Assembly (NCBI GenBank): GCA_963735065.1
Contig: CAVTJL010000004.1
Span: 744,001-808,000, forward strand
Origin: CAVTJL01 sp963735065
Lineage (GTDB): Bacteria; Pseudomonadota; Alphaproteobacteria; Geminicoccales; Geminicoccaceae
Reading direction: 5' to 3'
DNA length: 64,000 nt
Of the stretch, positions 24,586 through 32,189 are shown in pieces; position 1 is the stretch's first letter, and the number at the start of each line of letters is the position of its first letter. The notes beneath the pieces are model-generated. The model ran no database searches, had not been told where the DNA came from, and saw nothing but the letters and a program-made list of their open reading frames with translations. The translations under genes and the position numbers were made by a program.

Positions 24586-25263
24586 ATGATGCCCTACCAG
24601 CTGCCACACACTTGGACCGCCGCCATGCGTCGATGGGCGTGCCGCCTCTGCCTCGCGCTCGGAATGCTGGGCTTCCTCCCGATCGCCGGCATGGCGCAGA
24701 ACGCCCCGACGCTGGGCGGCAACGGCAAGCCGATCGAGATCACGGCCGACCGTCTCGTCGTCAACCAGCAGGACCGGGTCGCGACCTTTTCTGGCAACGT
24801 CGATGCGGTGCAGGGCAACATGAGCCTCAAGGCGAAGGAGATCAGGGTCTTCTACGCCGACCAGGCTAAGAGCGACCAAGGCAAGAGTGATCAGGCCAAG
24901 GCCGACAAGGCGAAGTCCAGCAAGAACAAGAATGACGGACAGAAGGAGCAGGGCGGCGGTGCTGGTGGCCTCTCGGCAAACCAGAGCATCAAGCGCATCG
25001 AGGCCGTGGGTGACGTTGTGATCGCGGCGCCCGATCAGACGGCGACTGGCGATCGCGGCATCTACGACGTCACCGCCGACTCCATCACGCTGGACGGCAA
25101 CGTGGTGCTCACGCGCGCCGACAATGTCGTCCGGGGCGGGCATCTGGTCTACAATCTTGCGTCTGGGCTCGTGACCATCACGCCGCCTCCTGTCGCCGAG
25201 GGCCAGTCGACGCGCGTTCGTGCGCTCTTCACCCCGCAGCAGACGCAGGCCAAGGGGCAATAG
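24586..25263 (+). CDS. lptA: LPS transport periplasmic protein LptA with a lysine-rich insert
   Basis: A 225-residue OstA-fold protein that bridges LPS across the periplasm. A signal peptide is visible (MRRWACRLCLALG, cleavage near GMAQ-NAP). The OstA part starts KPIEITADRLVVNQQDRVATFSG and resumes with RIEAVGDVVIAAPDQTATGD and VVLTRADNVVRGGHLVYNL. Between them, at about 91-130, is a hydrophilic Lys/Asp/Gln/Ser-rich segment of near-repeats such as DQAKSDQGKSDQAKADKAK. In-frame ATGs at 24586, 24589 and 24625 are all possible; the last gives the most compact signal peptide. lptB follows after 3 bases. Confidence 0.85.
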   Translation: MMPYQLPHTWTAAMRRWACRLCLALGMLGFLPIAGMAQNAPTLGGNGKPIEITADRLVVNQQDRVATFSGNVDAVQGNMSLKAKEIRVFYADQAKSDQGKSDQAKADKAKSSKNKNDGQKEQGGGAGGLSANQSIKRIEAVGDVVIAAPDQTATGDRGIYDVTADSITLDGNVVLTRADNVVRGGHLVYNLASGLVTITPPPVAEGQSTRVRALFTPQQTQAKGQ

Positions 25264-25266
25264 CCG

Positions 25267-26085
25267 GTGGCACTGGGCCAGATGCCGATCGAGCCCGCCG
25301 GTGAGGTGATCGACCTGCCCGTGCGGCAGGTCCCGAGGCGGGCATCCGAGGCCGGCGCACCCGGGCCACTCCTGACCGCGCACAATGTCGCCAAGGTCTA
25401 TCGCGGTCGCACGGTGTTGCGCGACGTGTCGCTGCGCCTGGGGCCCGGCGAGGCGGTGGGGCTGCTCGGGCCGAATGGCGCCGGCAAGACGACCTTCTTC
25501 TACATCATCACCGGCCTCCTGACAGCGGATGGCGGCAGGGTGGTTCTGGACGACCGGGATGTCACCAAGCTGCCCATGTATCGGCGGGCACGGCTGGGCA
25601 TCGGCTATCTTCCGCAGGAGGCGTCGATCTTCCGCGGCATGAGCGTCGAGGACAACATCAAGGCCGTGCTCGAGCTGCACGAGCCCGACAGGCGTCGGCG
25701 CGCGGCCCGTCTCGACGCGCTGCTGGACGACTTCGCGATCGGCCACCTGCGCCGGGCACCGGCGCTCTCACTCTCCGGCGGCGAGCGGCGACGGGTCGAG
25801 ATCGCCCGCGCGCTGGCGTCCCAACCGCGCTACATGTTGCTTGACGAGCCTCTGGCGGGGATCGATCCGATCAATGTCGGCGAGATCAGGACGCTCGTGG
25901 CGCATCTCAAGGAGCGGGGCATCGGCGTGCTGATCACCGACCACAATGTGCGCGATACGCTCGACATCATTGACCGCGCCTACATTCTTCACGAGGGCCA
26001 AGTCCTCAAGGAAGGCGCGCCTTCTGAGATCGTGGCCGACCCGATGGTGCGTCGAGTCTATCTCGGGGACCGCTTCACCCTCTGA
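25267..26085 (+). CDS. lptB: LPS export ABC transporter ATP-binding protein LptB
   Basis: A 272-residue ATPase that powers LPS extraction through LptFG. Walker A is GPNGAGKTT at about 68-76, the Q-loop is LPQEASIFRGMSVEDN, the signature is LSLSGGERRRVEIARAL and Walker B is YMLLDEPLAGIDP, followed by the H-loop in LITDHNVRDT. The GTG at 25267 adds about 30 residues before the usual LptB start; an ATG at 25282 is an alternative. It is 18 bases upstream of rpoN. Confidence 0.95.
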   Translation: MALGQMPIEPAGEVIDLPVRQVPRRASEAGAPGPLLTAHNVAKVYRGRTVLRDVSLRLGPGEAVGLLGPNGAGKTTFFYIITGLLTADGGRVVLDDRDVTKLPMYRRARLGIGYLPQEASIFRGMSVEDNIKAVLELHEPDRRRRAARLDALLDDFAIGHLRRAPALSLSGGERRRVEIARALASQPRYMLLDEPLAGIDPINVGEIRTLVAHLKERGIGVLITDHNVRDTLDIIDRAYILHEGQVLKEGAPSEIVADPMVRRVYLGDRFTL

Positions 26086-26103
26086 GGCGGAACTAGAAAC
26101 ACC

Positions 26104-27552
26104 ATGTCTCTCGGTCTCCAACTCGACGTCCGGCAAAGTCAGAGCCTCGTTCTCACGCCGCAGCTGCAGCAGGCGATCAAGCTGCTTCAGCTGTCGAATC
26201 TCGAGATTGCCAGCATCGTCGACCGGGAGCTGGGCGAGAACCCGTTTCTCGGCCGGGTCACGGAGACCAGCGCCGAATGCTCGACCCGCGTGGAGAGGGA
26301 GGCGTCCCTGGCCGGATCTCCGAGGCTCGAGCCTCAGACGCCTCGCGATGACGACGGCTGGGCGCCGCCGCCAGCGCCGGGCGCTCTCGATCGTCGGCTG
26401 CGCGTCGGCAGCACGACATCGAGGACAGGCGGCGAGATCGACGCGGCACCCGAGACGCAGCTGACGCGCCAACCGACACTGAGCGAGCATCTCAAGGATC
26501 AGCTGCGCGCGAACGAGCCGGATCGCCGGGTCCGAACGGTCGCCTGCGATCTCGTCGATTGGCTCGACGAGGACGGCTATCTGCGCGAAGCGGATGAGGT
26601 GCTGGCCAGCCATCTCGGCGTGCCCTTGACGCTGGTCGCCCTGGCACGATCGGCAGTCCAGCGCTGCGATCCGGGCGGCATCGGGGGCCGCGACCTTTCG
26701 GAATGCCTGGCGATCCAGTTGCGTGAGCGGGATCGTCTCGATCCGGCGATGCAGGCAATGCTGCGACATCTGTCACTGGTGGCCAGGGCCGACTTCGTGG
26801 GTCTCCAGCGCGTCTGCCGTGTCGACTTCGACGACATCAGGGAGATGATTGGTGAGATCAAGCGGCTGGATCCCCAGCCCGGCCGCTCCTTTGCGCCCGG
26901 CGAGCCGATCGAGGCGATCCCGGATGTGCTCATCTATCGCGTCGGCCTGGGCTGGCGGGTCGAGCTCAACGAGGCGACCCTGCCCCGCGTCCTGGTCGAT
27001 CGGGCCTACTACGCTGAGCTTACCGGCCACTCGCTCAGCCGCAGGGAGCGTGAGTTCGTGGTCGAGCGCTATCAGGCAGCGAGCTGGCTGGCCAAGGCGC
27101 TGGATCAGCGTGCCCGCACGATGCTCAAGGTCGCCGAGGCGATCTTCGAGCGTCAGATCGGCTTTCTGGCCGGTGGCGCCGCCTATCTGCGGCCGCTCGT
27201 CTTGCGCGACATCGCCGAGGCGACCGGGCTGCACGAGAGCACGGTCAGCCGTGCCACGGCCGACAAGTTCGTGATGACGCCGCGCGGCACGTTCCCGCTC
27301 CGCTACTTCTTCACCACCGCGATCGCCGGGACCGACGGCGAGGAGACGCATAGCGCCGAGGCCATCCGCCAGCAGATCCGGCGGATGATCGAGGCGGAGG
27401 CGGCCGAGAGCGTGCTCTCCGACGACCAGATCGTGAGCGCGCTCAAATCGGGTGGCGTCGCGATCGCCCGACGCACCGTGGCGAAATATCGTGAGTCCCT
27501 GGGCATCCCATCGTCTGTTCAACGTCGCCGAAGCAAGGCTCTCTGCCTATGA
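26104..27552 (+). CDS. rpoN: RNA polymerase sigma-54 factor RpoN
   Basis: A 482-residue sigma54. Region I starts SLGLQLDVRQSQSLVLTPQLQQAI with the Gln/Leu-rich activator-responsive pattern. A hydrophilic region II (about 60-125) follows, then the core-binding domain and the C-terminal DNA-binding domain, with the RpoN box ARRTVAKYRE at about 455-464. It directs RNA polymerase to -24/-12 promoters of nitrogen and other genes. The classical neighbour hpf/raiA is not found downstream: only 90 bases separate rpoN from ptsN. Confidence 0.97.
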   Translation: MSLGLQLDVRQSQSLVLTPQLQQAIKLLQLSNLEIASIVDRELGENPFLGRVTETSAECSTRVEREASLAGSPRLEPQTPRDDDGWAPPPAPGALDRRLRVGSTTSRTGGEIDAAPETQLTRQPTLSEHLKDQLRANEPDRRVRTVACDLVDWLDEDGYLREADEVLASHLGVPLTLVALARSAVQRCDPGGIGGRDLSECLAIQLRERDRLDPAMQAMLRHLSLVARADFVGLQRVCRVDFDDIREMIGEIKRLDPQPGRSFAPGEPIEAIPDVLIYRVGLGWRVELNEATLPRVLVDRAYYAELTGHSLSRREREFVVERYQAASWLAKALDQRARTMLKVAEAIFERQIGFLAGGAAYLRPLVLRDIAEATGLHESTVSRATADKFVMTPRGTFPLRYFFTTAIAGTDGEETHSAEAIRQQIRRMIEAEAAESVLSDDQIVSALKSGGVAIARRTVAKYRESLGIPSSVQRRRSKALCL

Positions 27553-27642
27553 TCGCCCACGAGGGGCTCGAAGCCGCGGCTCGGCCTGACGGTTCTCCCA
27601 TGCTCGGGCAGGCACCCTTATGGCGAGCGAGAGAGATTCCGG

Positions 27643-28110
27643 ATGATCAACCTCGCTGACCTCGTCACCAAGGATCGCGTGCTGCTCGGTCTCAAGAGCA
27701 GCAGCAAGCGGCAGTTGCTTCAGGCATTGGCCGACGCAGCCGCGCAGGCTACCGGCGTCGAGGCTGCCATGGTTCTCGAGGCCCTGATCCAGCGTGAGAA
27801 GCTCGGCACGACCGGGCTCGGCGAGGGTATCGCCATTCCCCATGCGAAGATCGCCGAGCTCGCCGAGCTCACCGGCTTCTTCGCCCGCCTCGACAAGCCG
27901 GTCGACTTCGACGCGCTCGACGGCGATCCCGTCGACCTCGTCTTTCTCCTGCTGGCGCCCGAGGCAGCTGGCGCCGACCATCTTAAGGCACTGGCGCGGG
28001 TCGCCCGGATCCTCCGCGACCAGGAGCTGCGTCGCCAGGTACGGGAGGCCGAGACCTCCGCCGAGGTGTCCAACCTTCTTGCAGGCCGCGGCGATGGCTC
28101 CACCGCCTGA
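27643..28110 (+). CDS. ptsN: PTS IIA-like nitrogen regulatory protein PtsN (EIIA-Ntr)
   Basis: A 155-residue phosphocarrier. The phosphorylated His is His67 in GIAIPHAKI. The family pattern VLEALIQREKLGTTGLGEG precedes it. It takes phosphate from the PTS-Ntr chain and regulates transport and nitrogen or potassium processes. The stop is directly followed by the ATG of hprK with no gap. EI-Ntr (ptsP) is not in the window. Confidence 0.94.
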   Translation: MINLADLVTKDRVLLGLKSSSKRQLLQALADAAAQATGVEAAMVLEALIQREKLGTTGLGEGIAIPHAKIAELAELTGFFARLDKPVDFDALDGDPVDLVFLLLAPEAAGADHLKALARVARILRDQELRRQVREAETSAEVSNLLAGRGDGSTA

Positions 28111-28566
28111 ATGCGACCTCGCGCTGTGAGCCGGGCCTCGCCGGGTGCGGTCGAGCGGCGCCACGCCACTTGCGTCTCCTGGCTGGGGCGAGGTCTCTTG
28201 ATCGAGGGTCCGTCCGGGGCCGGGAAGTCAGACCTTGCCGTCCGCCTGATGGGAGCAGGCGGCAGGCTCGTGGCAGACGATCTCGTAGCGGTCGAGCGGA
28301 CGGACGATCACCTCCTCGCCCGACCGGTCTCACTGCCCGGGCGGATCGAGCTGCGGGGGCTCGGGGTCTTCGACGTCGGCCCTCCCGGCTGTGCCATGCT
28401 CGATCATGTCCTGATTCTCGACGCGGCGTGCCCGGACGAACGCTTGCCCGAGCCGCGCTTCGTGACCATCCTTGGCGTGGCGCTCCCCGCGACGGTTATC
28501 GACCCGAAACCCGCGTCGACCATCGATCGCCTGCGTGTTCTCCTTTGTGCACCGAGAGTGGCCTGA
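28111..28566 (+). CDS. hprK: HPr kinase/phosphorylase, short alphaproteobacterial form
   Basis: A 151-residue catalytic domain only, lacking the N-terminal domain of Firmicutes HprK. Walker A is GPSGAGKSD at 33-41, the following VADDLVAVE supplies the acidic residues, and the HprK signature-like segment is LRGLGVFDVGPPG. It phosphorylates and dephosphorylates a Ser on HPr. The ATG abuts the ptsN stop, and its own stop overlaps the rapZ start (TGATG). Confidence 0.92.
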   Translation: MRPRAVSRASPGAVERRHATCVSWLGRGLLIEGPSGAGKSDLAVRLMGAGGRLVADDLVAVERTDDHLLARPVSLPGRIELRGLGVFDVGPPGCAMLDHVLILDAACPDERLPEPRFVTILGVALPATVIDPKPASTIDRLRVLLCAPRVA

Positions 28567-29450
28567 TGCCGACCAGCAGCATCATGATCGTCACCGGAAT
28601 GTCGGGCGCCGGCCGCAGCTCGTGCCTGAAGATGCTGGAGGATGTAGGCTACGAGGCGGTCGATAATTTGCCTGTCTCGCTGCTCGCCCGGCTCCTTACA
28701 GCCAGTGACGCGCCCGAGGCGCCGCTAGCAATCGGCATGGACAGCCGCACGCGAAGGCTCGAGCCTGACGCGCTCGTTCGTCTCCTCGCCGCGCACCAAC
28801 TCCGCGGCGGCACCCCAGTGCGCCTCCTCTTCCTCGAGTGCGACGACGAGACTTTGCGCCGTCGCTTCACCGAGACGAGGCGGCGGCATCCGATGGCGGC
28901 CGGCCGGCCGGTGAGCGAGGGGATTCGTGAGGAGCGCGAGTTCATGGCGCCGCTCAAGGCGGCAGCGGACCTTCTCTACGACACCAGCCTGACCTCGCCA
29001 ACGGACCTCCGGCGCTGGGTCAAGGGCCAGTTCGGGCAGGACCGCAGCTGGGTTACGGTAAGCCTCGTCTCCTTCGCCTTTCGCCACGGCCTTCCCCGCG
29101 AGGCCGATCTGGTGTTCGACGCGCGCTTCTTGAGGAACCCCCACTACGACGACGCGCTTCGCCCGAAGACGGGCCTCGATCCTGAGGTGCAGGACTATAT
29201 CCGTGCCGATCCCGATCTCGTGCCGGTCCTCGACCGGATCGAGGCGCTGCTCCTCTCCCTGCTCCCGCGCTATCGGGCCGAGGGCAAGAGCTACCTCACG
29301 ATCGCAATCGGCTGCACGGGCGGCAAGCATCGCTCGGTCTTCGTCACGGCCGAGCTGGTGCGGCGGCTCAAGGAGCGGGGCTGGGAATCGGAAACCATTC
29401 ATCGCGACCTGCCGCGCGCCCTAGCCAGCGACGACCAGCGGAGCAGCTGA
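28566..29450 (+). CDS. rapZ: RNase adapter / nucleotide-binding protein RapZ
   Basis: A 294-residue protein of the RapZ/YvcJ family. The N-terminal P-loop is GMSGAGRSS at 11-19, where the usual Walker A Lys is Arg17. Then come GYEAVDNLPVSLL and a C-terminal domain with SFAFRHGLPREADLVFDARFLRNP and CTGGKHRSVFVTAEL. In enterobacteria RapZ controls GlmS through small RNAs; in Alphaproteobacteria the role is less clear. TGATG and TGATGA-type overlaps join it to hprK and to the EIIA gene. Confidence 0.95.
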   Translation: MPTSSIMIVTGMSGAGRSSCLKMLEDVGYEAVDNLPVSLLARLLTASDAPEAPLAIGMDSRTRRLEPDALVRLLAAHQLRGGTPVRLLFLECDDETLRRRFTETRRRHPMAAGRPVSEGIREEREFMAPLKAAADLLYDTSLTSPTDLRRWVKGQFGQDRSWVTVSLVSFAFRHGLPREADLVFDARFLRNPHYDDALRPKTGLDPEVQDYIRADPDLVPVLDRIEALLLSLLPRYRAEGKSYLTIAIGCTGGKHRSVFVTAELVRRLKERGWESETIHRDLPRALASDDQRSS

Positions 29451-29857
29451 TGATCGAACTCGTTCTCGTCACCCATGGGCGTCTTGCTGCGGAGTTCATC
29501 GCAGCGCTCGAGCACGTTGTCGGACAGCAGACCCAGATCCGCGCGATCTGCATCGGCGCCGACGACGATATCGAGCAGCGCCGCGCCGAGATCGTGAACG
29601 CGGTGCGCGAGGTCAACTCCGGCTCCGGCGTTGTCATCCTCACCGACATGTTCGGCGGCACTCCGTCCAACCTCGCGATCTCGACCATGGATCGCCCAGG
29701 TGTCGAGGTGGTCGCCGGGGTGAACCTGCCGATGCTGATCAAGCTTGCCTCGATCAGGGACCAGGAGCCGCTGGCCGGCGCGGTCGCGGCCGCCAGCGAG
29801 GCAGGGCGGAAGTACATCAACGTCGCCAGCCAGCTCCTGGTGGTCGACAAGGACTGA
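29450..29857 (+). CDS. PTS mannose-type EIIA protein
   Basis: A 135-residue EIIA(Man) domain. The active His is His9 in VLVTHGRLAAEF, and LTDMFGGTPSNLAI is the typical second motif. In Alphaproteobacteria this protein lies beside HPr without any EIIB/C/D and is thought to serve a regulatory phosphorelay. The ATG overlaps the rapZ stop by one base. HPr follows after 8 bases. Confidence 0.93.
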   Translation: MIELVLVTHGRLAAEFIAALEHVVGQQTQIRAICIGADDDIEQRRAEIVNAVREVNSGSGVVILTDMFGGTPSNLAISTMDRPGVEVVAGVNLPMLIKLASIRDQEPLAGAVAAASEAGRKYINVASQLLVVDKD

Positions 29858-29865
29858 TTCCGGCC

Positions 29866-30144
29866 GTGGCAGCGGAGCGGCACACGGCGGATGTCCTGAT
29901 CGTCAATCGGCGTGGCCTGCATGCGCGCGCAACCGCCAAGTTCGTCAGGGCCGCCGAGGCGTTCACGGCCGACATCACGGTCACAAAGGACGACATGACC
30001 GTGGGCGCCACCTCGATCCTGGGCCTGATGATGCTCGCCGCCGGCGCCGGCACGACACTCCATATCGAGGCCGAAGGGGCCGACGCCCTGGCCGCGCTCC
30101 AGGCACTCGTAGATCTCGTAAGCCGCGGCTTCGATGAGAGCTGA
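29866..30144 (+). CDS. ptsH: Phosphocarrier protein HPr
   Basis: A 92-residue HPr. The active His is His19 in NRRGLHARATAKFV. The regulatory Ser targeted by HprK corresponds to Ser50 in GATSILGLMMLAAG. It starts with GTG. With hprK four genes upstream, this HPr is a plausible substrate for both His and Ser phosphorylation. Confidence 0.95.
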   Translation: MAAERHTADVLIVNRRGLHARATAKFVRAAEAFTADITVTKDDMTVGATSILGLMMLAAGAGTTLHIEAEGADALAALQALVDLVSRGFDES

Positions 30145-30309
30145 GCCGGCGTGCCAGTGGGATGACAGGAGCCGAAAGGTGCCGCGGGCTTGCCCACCGC
30201 TTGGGCGCCGTGCTTTATGCGGCCGCAGCTGGTGGCTCGCATTCGTCGACAGCGGAGGGGCTGCTCCTGCCCCGCGCCTCCCATCATCAAGAAGGCAGAG
30301 ACCTATAGC

Positions 30310-31710
30310 ATGAGCGACTTCCAGGATTACCGCGTCGCCGACATTAAGCTCGCCGACTGGGGTCGACGCGAGATCGCGATCGCCGAGACCGAGATGCCGG
30401 GCCTGATGGCGGTGCGCGAGGAGTACGGCCCCGGCCAGCCGCTGCGGGGTGCTCGGATCGCGGGATCGCTCCACATGACGATCCAGACAGCTGTGCTGAT
30501 CGAGACCCTGGTCCATCTGGGTGCCGAGGTGCGGTGGGCGTCCTGCAACATCTACTCAACCCAGGACCATGCGGCGGCCGCGATCGCCGCTGCCGGCATC
30601 CCGGTGTTCGCCTACAAGGGCGAGTCGCTCGAGGAGTATTGGGAGTACGCGCACAAGATCTTCGAGTGGAAGGACGGCGGCACGCCCAACATGATCCTCG
30701 ACGACGGCGGTGATGCCACGCTTCTCGTCCACCTGGGCATGCGGGCGGAGAAGGACCCGTCACTCCTCAACCATCCAACCGGTGAGGAGGAGGAGGTTCT
30801 GTTCGCCGCCATCAAGGCGTGCAATGAGACCCGGCCTGGCTGGTATGCATCGCTCGGGAAGGCCATCAAGGGCGTCACCGAGGAGACAACGACCGGCGTG
30901 CACCGCCTCTATGAGATGCACAAGCGCGGCGAGCTCCTGTTCCCCGCGATTAATGTCAACGACAGCGTCACCAAGTCCAAGTTCGACAATCTCTACGGCT
31001 GCCGCGAGAGCCTGGTCGACGGCATCCGACGCGCCACGGACGTGATGATGGCGGGTAAGATCGCGGTCGTCGCGGGCTTCGGTGATGTCGGCAAGGGATC
31101 GGCTGCCAGCCTGAGGAACGCGGGTGCTCGCGTGCTCGTCACCGAGATCGACCCGATCTGCGCGCTCCAGGCCGCGATGGAGGGTTACGAGGTCACGACG
31201 ATGGAGGACGCGGCGCCACGCGGCGACATCTTCGTCACCGCGACCGGCAATGTCGACGTCATCACGGTCGACCATATGCGGCACATGAAAGACCGCGCCA
31301 TCGTCTGCAACATCGGCCACTTCGATAGCGAGATCCAGGTGGCCGGCCTCAAGAACATGAAGTGGCTGCCGGTGAAGCCGCAGGTCGACGAGGTCGAGTT
31401 CCCCGACGGCAAGCGCATCATTCTTCTGGCCCAGGGGCGGCTCGTGAACCTGGGCTGCGCCACCGGCCATCCGAGCTTCGTGATGTCCGCGTCGTTCACC
31501 AACCAGACCCTCGCGCAGATCGAGATCTGGGCGAACCCTGGCAAGTACGAGCCCAAGGTCTACACGCTTCCGAAGAAGCTCGACGAGAAGGTGGCGGCAC
31601 TCCACCTCGAGAAGATCGGCGTCAAGCTCACGCGCTTGAGCAACAAGCAGGCAACCTACATCGGTGTAGGGGCCGAGGGGCCGTTCAAGCCGGAGCACTA
31701 TCGCTACTGA
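30310..31710 (+). CDS. ahcY: Adenosylhomocysteinase
   Basis: A 466-residue NAD-dependent SAH hydrolase that removes S-adenosylhomocysteine in the methyl cycle. Motifs include SCNIYSTQDHAAAAIA, the NAD-binding VAGFGDVGKGSAASLRNAG, and a C-terminal KPEHYRY. The frame is open from 30190, but the ATG at 30310 (MSDFQDYRVADIKLADWGRR) is the family start. The 165-base gap before it holds no gene. I looked for a SAH riboswitch core there and did not see one. The location beside the PTS genes is typical of Rhodospirillales-like genomes. Confidence 0.97.
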   Translation: MSDFQDYRVADIKLADWGRREIAIAETEMPGLMAVREEYGPGQPLRGARIAGSLHMTIQTAVLIETLVHLGAEVRWASCNIYSTQDHAAAAIAAAGIPVFAYKGESLEEYWEYAHKIFEWKDGGTPNMILDDGGDATLLVHLGMRAEKDPSLLNHPTGEEEEVLFAAIKACNETRPGWYASLGKAIKGVTEETTTGVHRLYEMHKRGELLFPAINVNDSVTKSKFDNLYGCRESLVDGIRRATDVMMAGKIAVVAGFGDVGKGSAASLRNAGARVLVTEIDPICALQAAMEGYEVTTMEDAAPRGDIFVTATGNVDVITVDHMRHMKDRAIVCNIGHFDSEIQVAGLKNMKWLPVKPQVDEVEFPDGKRIILLAQGRLVNLGCATGHPSFVMSASFTNQTLAQIEIWANPGKYEPKVYTLPKKLDEKVAALHLEKIGVKLTRLSNKQATYIGVGAEGPFKPEHYRY

Positions 31711-32189
31711 GCGGGACAGAGGGCGTCCGGCGGCTGCACCTCGCCGATCTTGCGGCCACCCACGGGCTGGCGGCGAGGCTGGCAGGACTCCTCCGGCCGG
31801 GCGACATCGTCCTGCTCGAGGGCGAGCTCGGTGCCGGCAAGACCGAGCTGGCGCGGGCGCTCGTGCAGGCGCGGGCCGGCCGTCCGGTCGAGGTACCGAG
31901 CCCGACCTTCACCCTCGTGCAGCTCTACGAGCTCCCCGACCTTCGCCTCGCCCATGCGGACCTCTACCGCCTGGACGGCCCGGAGGAGCTGGACGAGCTG
32001 GGCCTGGATGAGGCTCTCGAGGCGGGTGCTCTTCTTATCGAGTGGCCGGATCGTGCTGCCGGCGCCTTCGCGGGCGAACGGCTCACGATCCGCCTCCGCG
32101 GTCCCCTCCCCGGCGAGCCCGAGGCCCGCACGGCCGAGCTCATCCCCACGCCGGGCTGGGATCGTCGGCTCGCGGAGGCGGGGCTGTGA
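31707..32189 (+). CDS. tsaE: tRNA threonylcarbamoyladenosine biosynthesis protein TsaE (apparent CTG start)
   Basis: A protein of about 160 residues with the P-loop LLEGELGAGKTELARAL, then VPSPTFTLVQLYE and LAHADLYRL. These are the hallmark TsaE motifs of the t6A37 tRNA modification ATPase. No ATG, GTG or TTG in this frame gives a normal N-terminus. The CTG at 31707 overlaps the ahcY stop as CTGA, mirroring the ATGA/GTGA junctions elsewhere in the window, and has GGAG 11 bases upstream. A second CTG at 31734 is also possible. The next gene starts with a GTGA overlap at the tsaE stop. Confidence 0.85.
   Translation: MSGTEGVRRLHLADLAATHGLAARLAGLLRPGDIVLLEGELGAGKTELARALVQARAGRPVEVPSPTFTLVQLYELPDLRLAHADLYRLDGPEELDELGLDEALEAGALLIEWPDRAAGAFAGERLTIRLRGPLPGEPEARTAELIPTPGWDRRLAEAGL

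Noticed and set aside
30145..30309. Possible SAH riboswitch upstream of ahcY
   Set aside because: I looked for the conserved CCGAGGAGCG-type core and its pseudoknot partner and did not find them in this 165-base gap.
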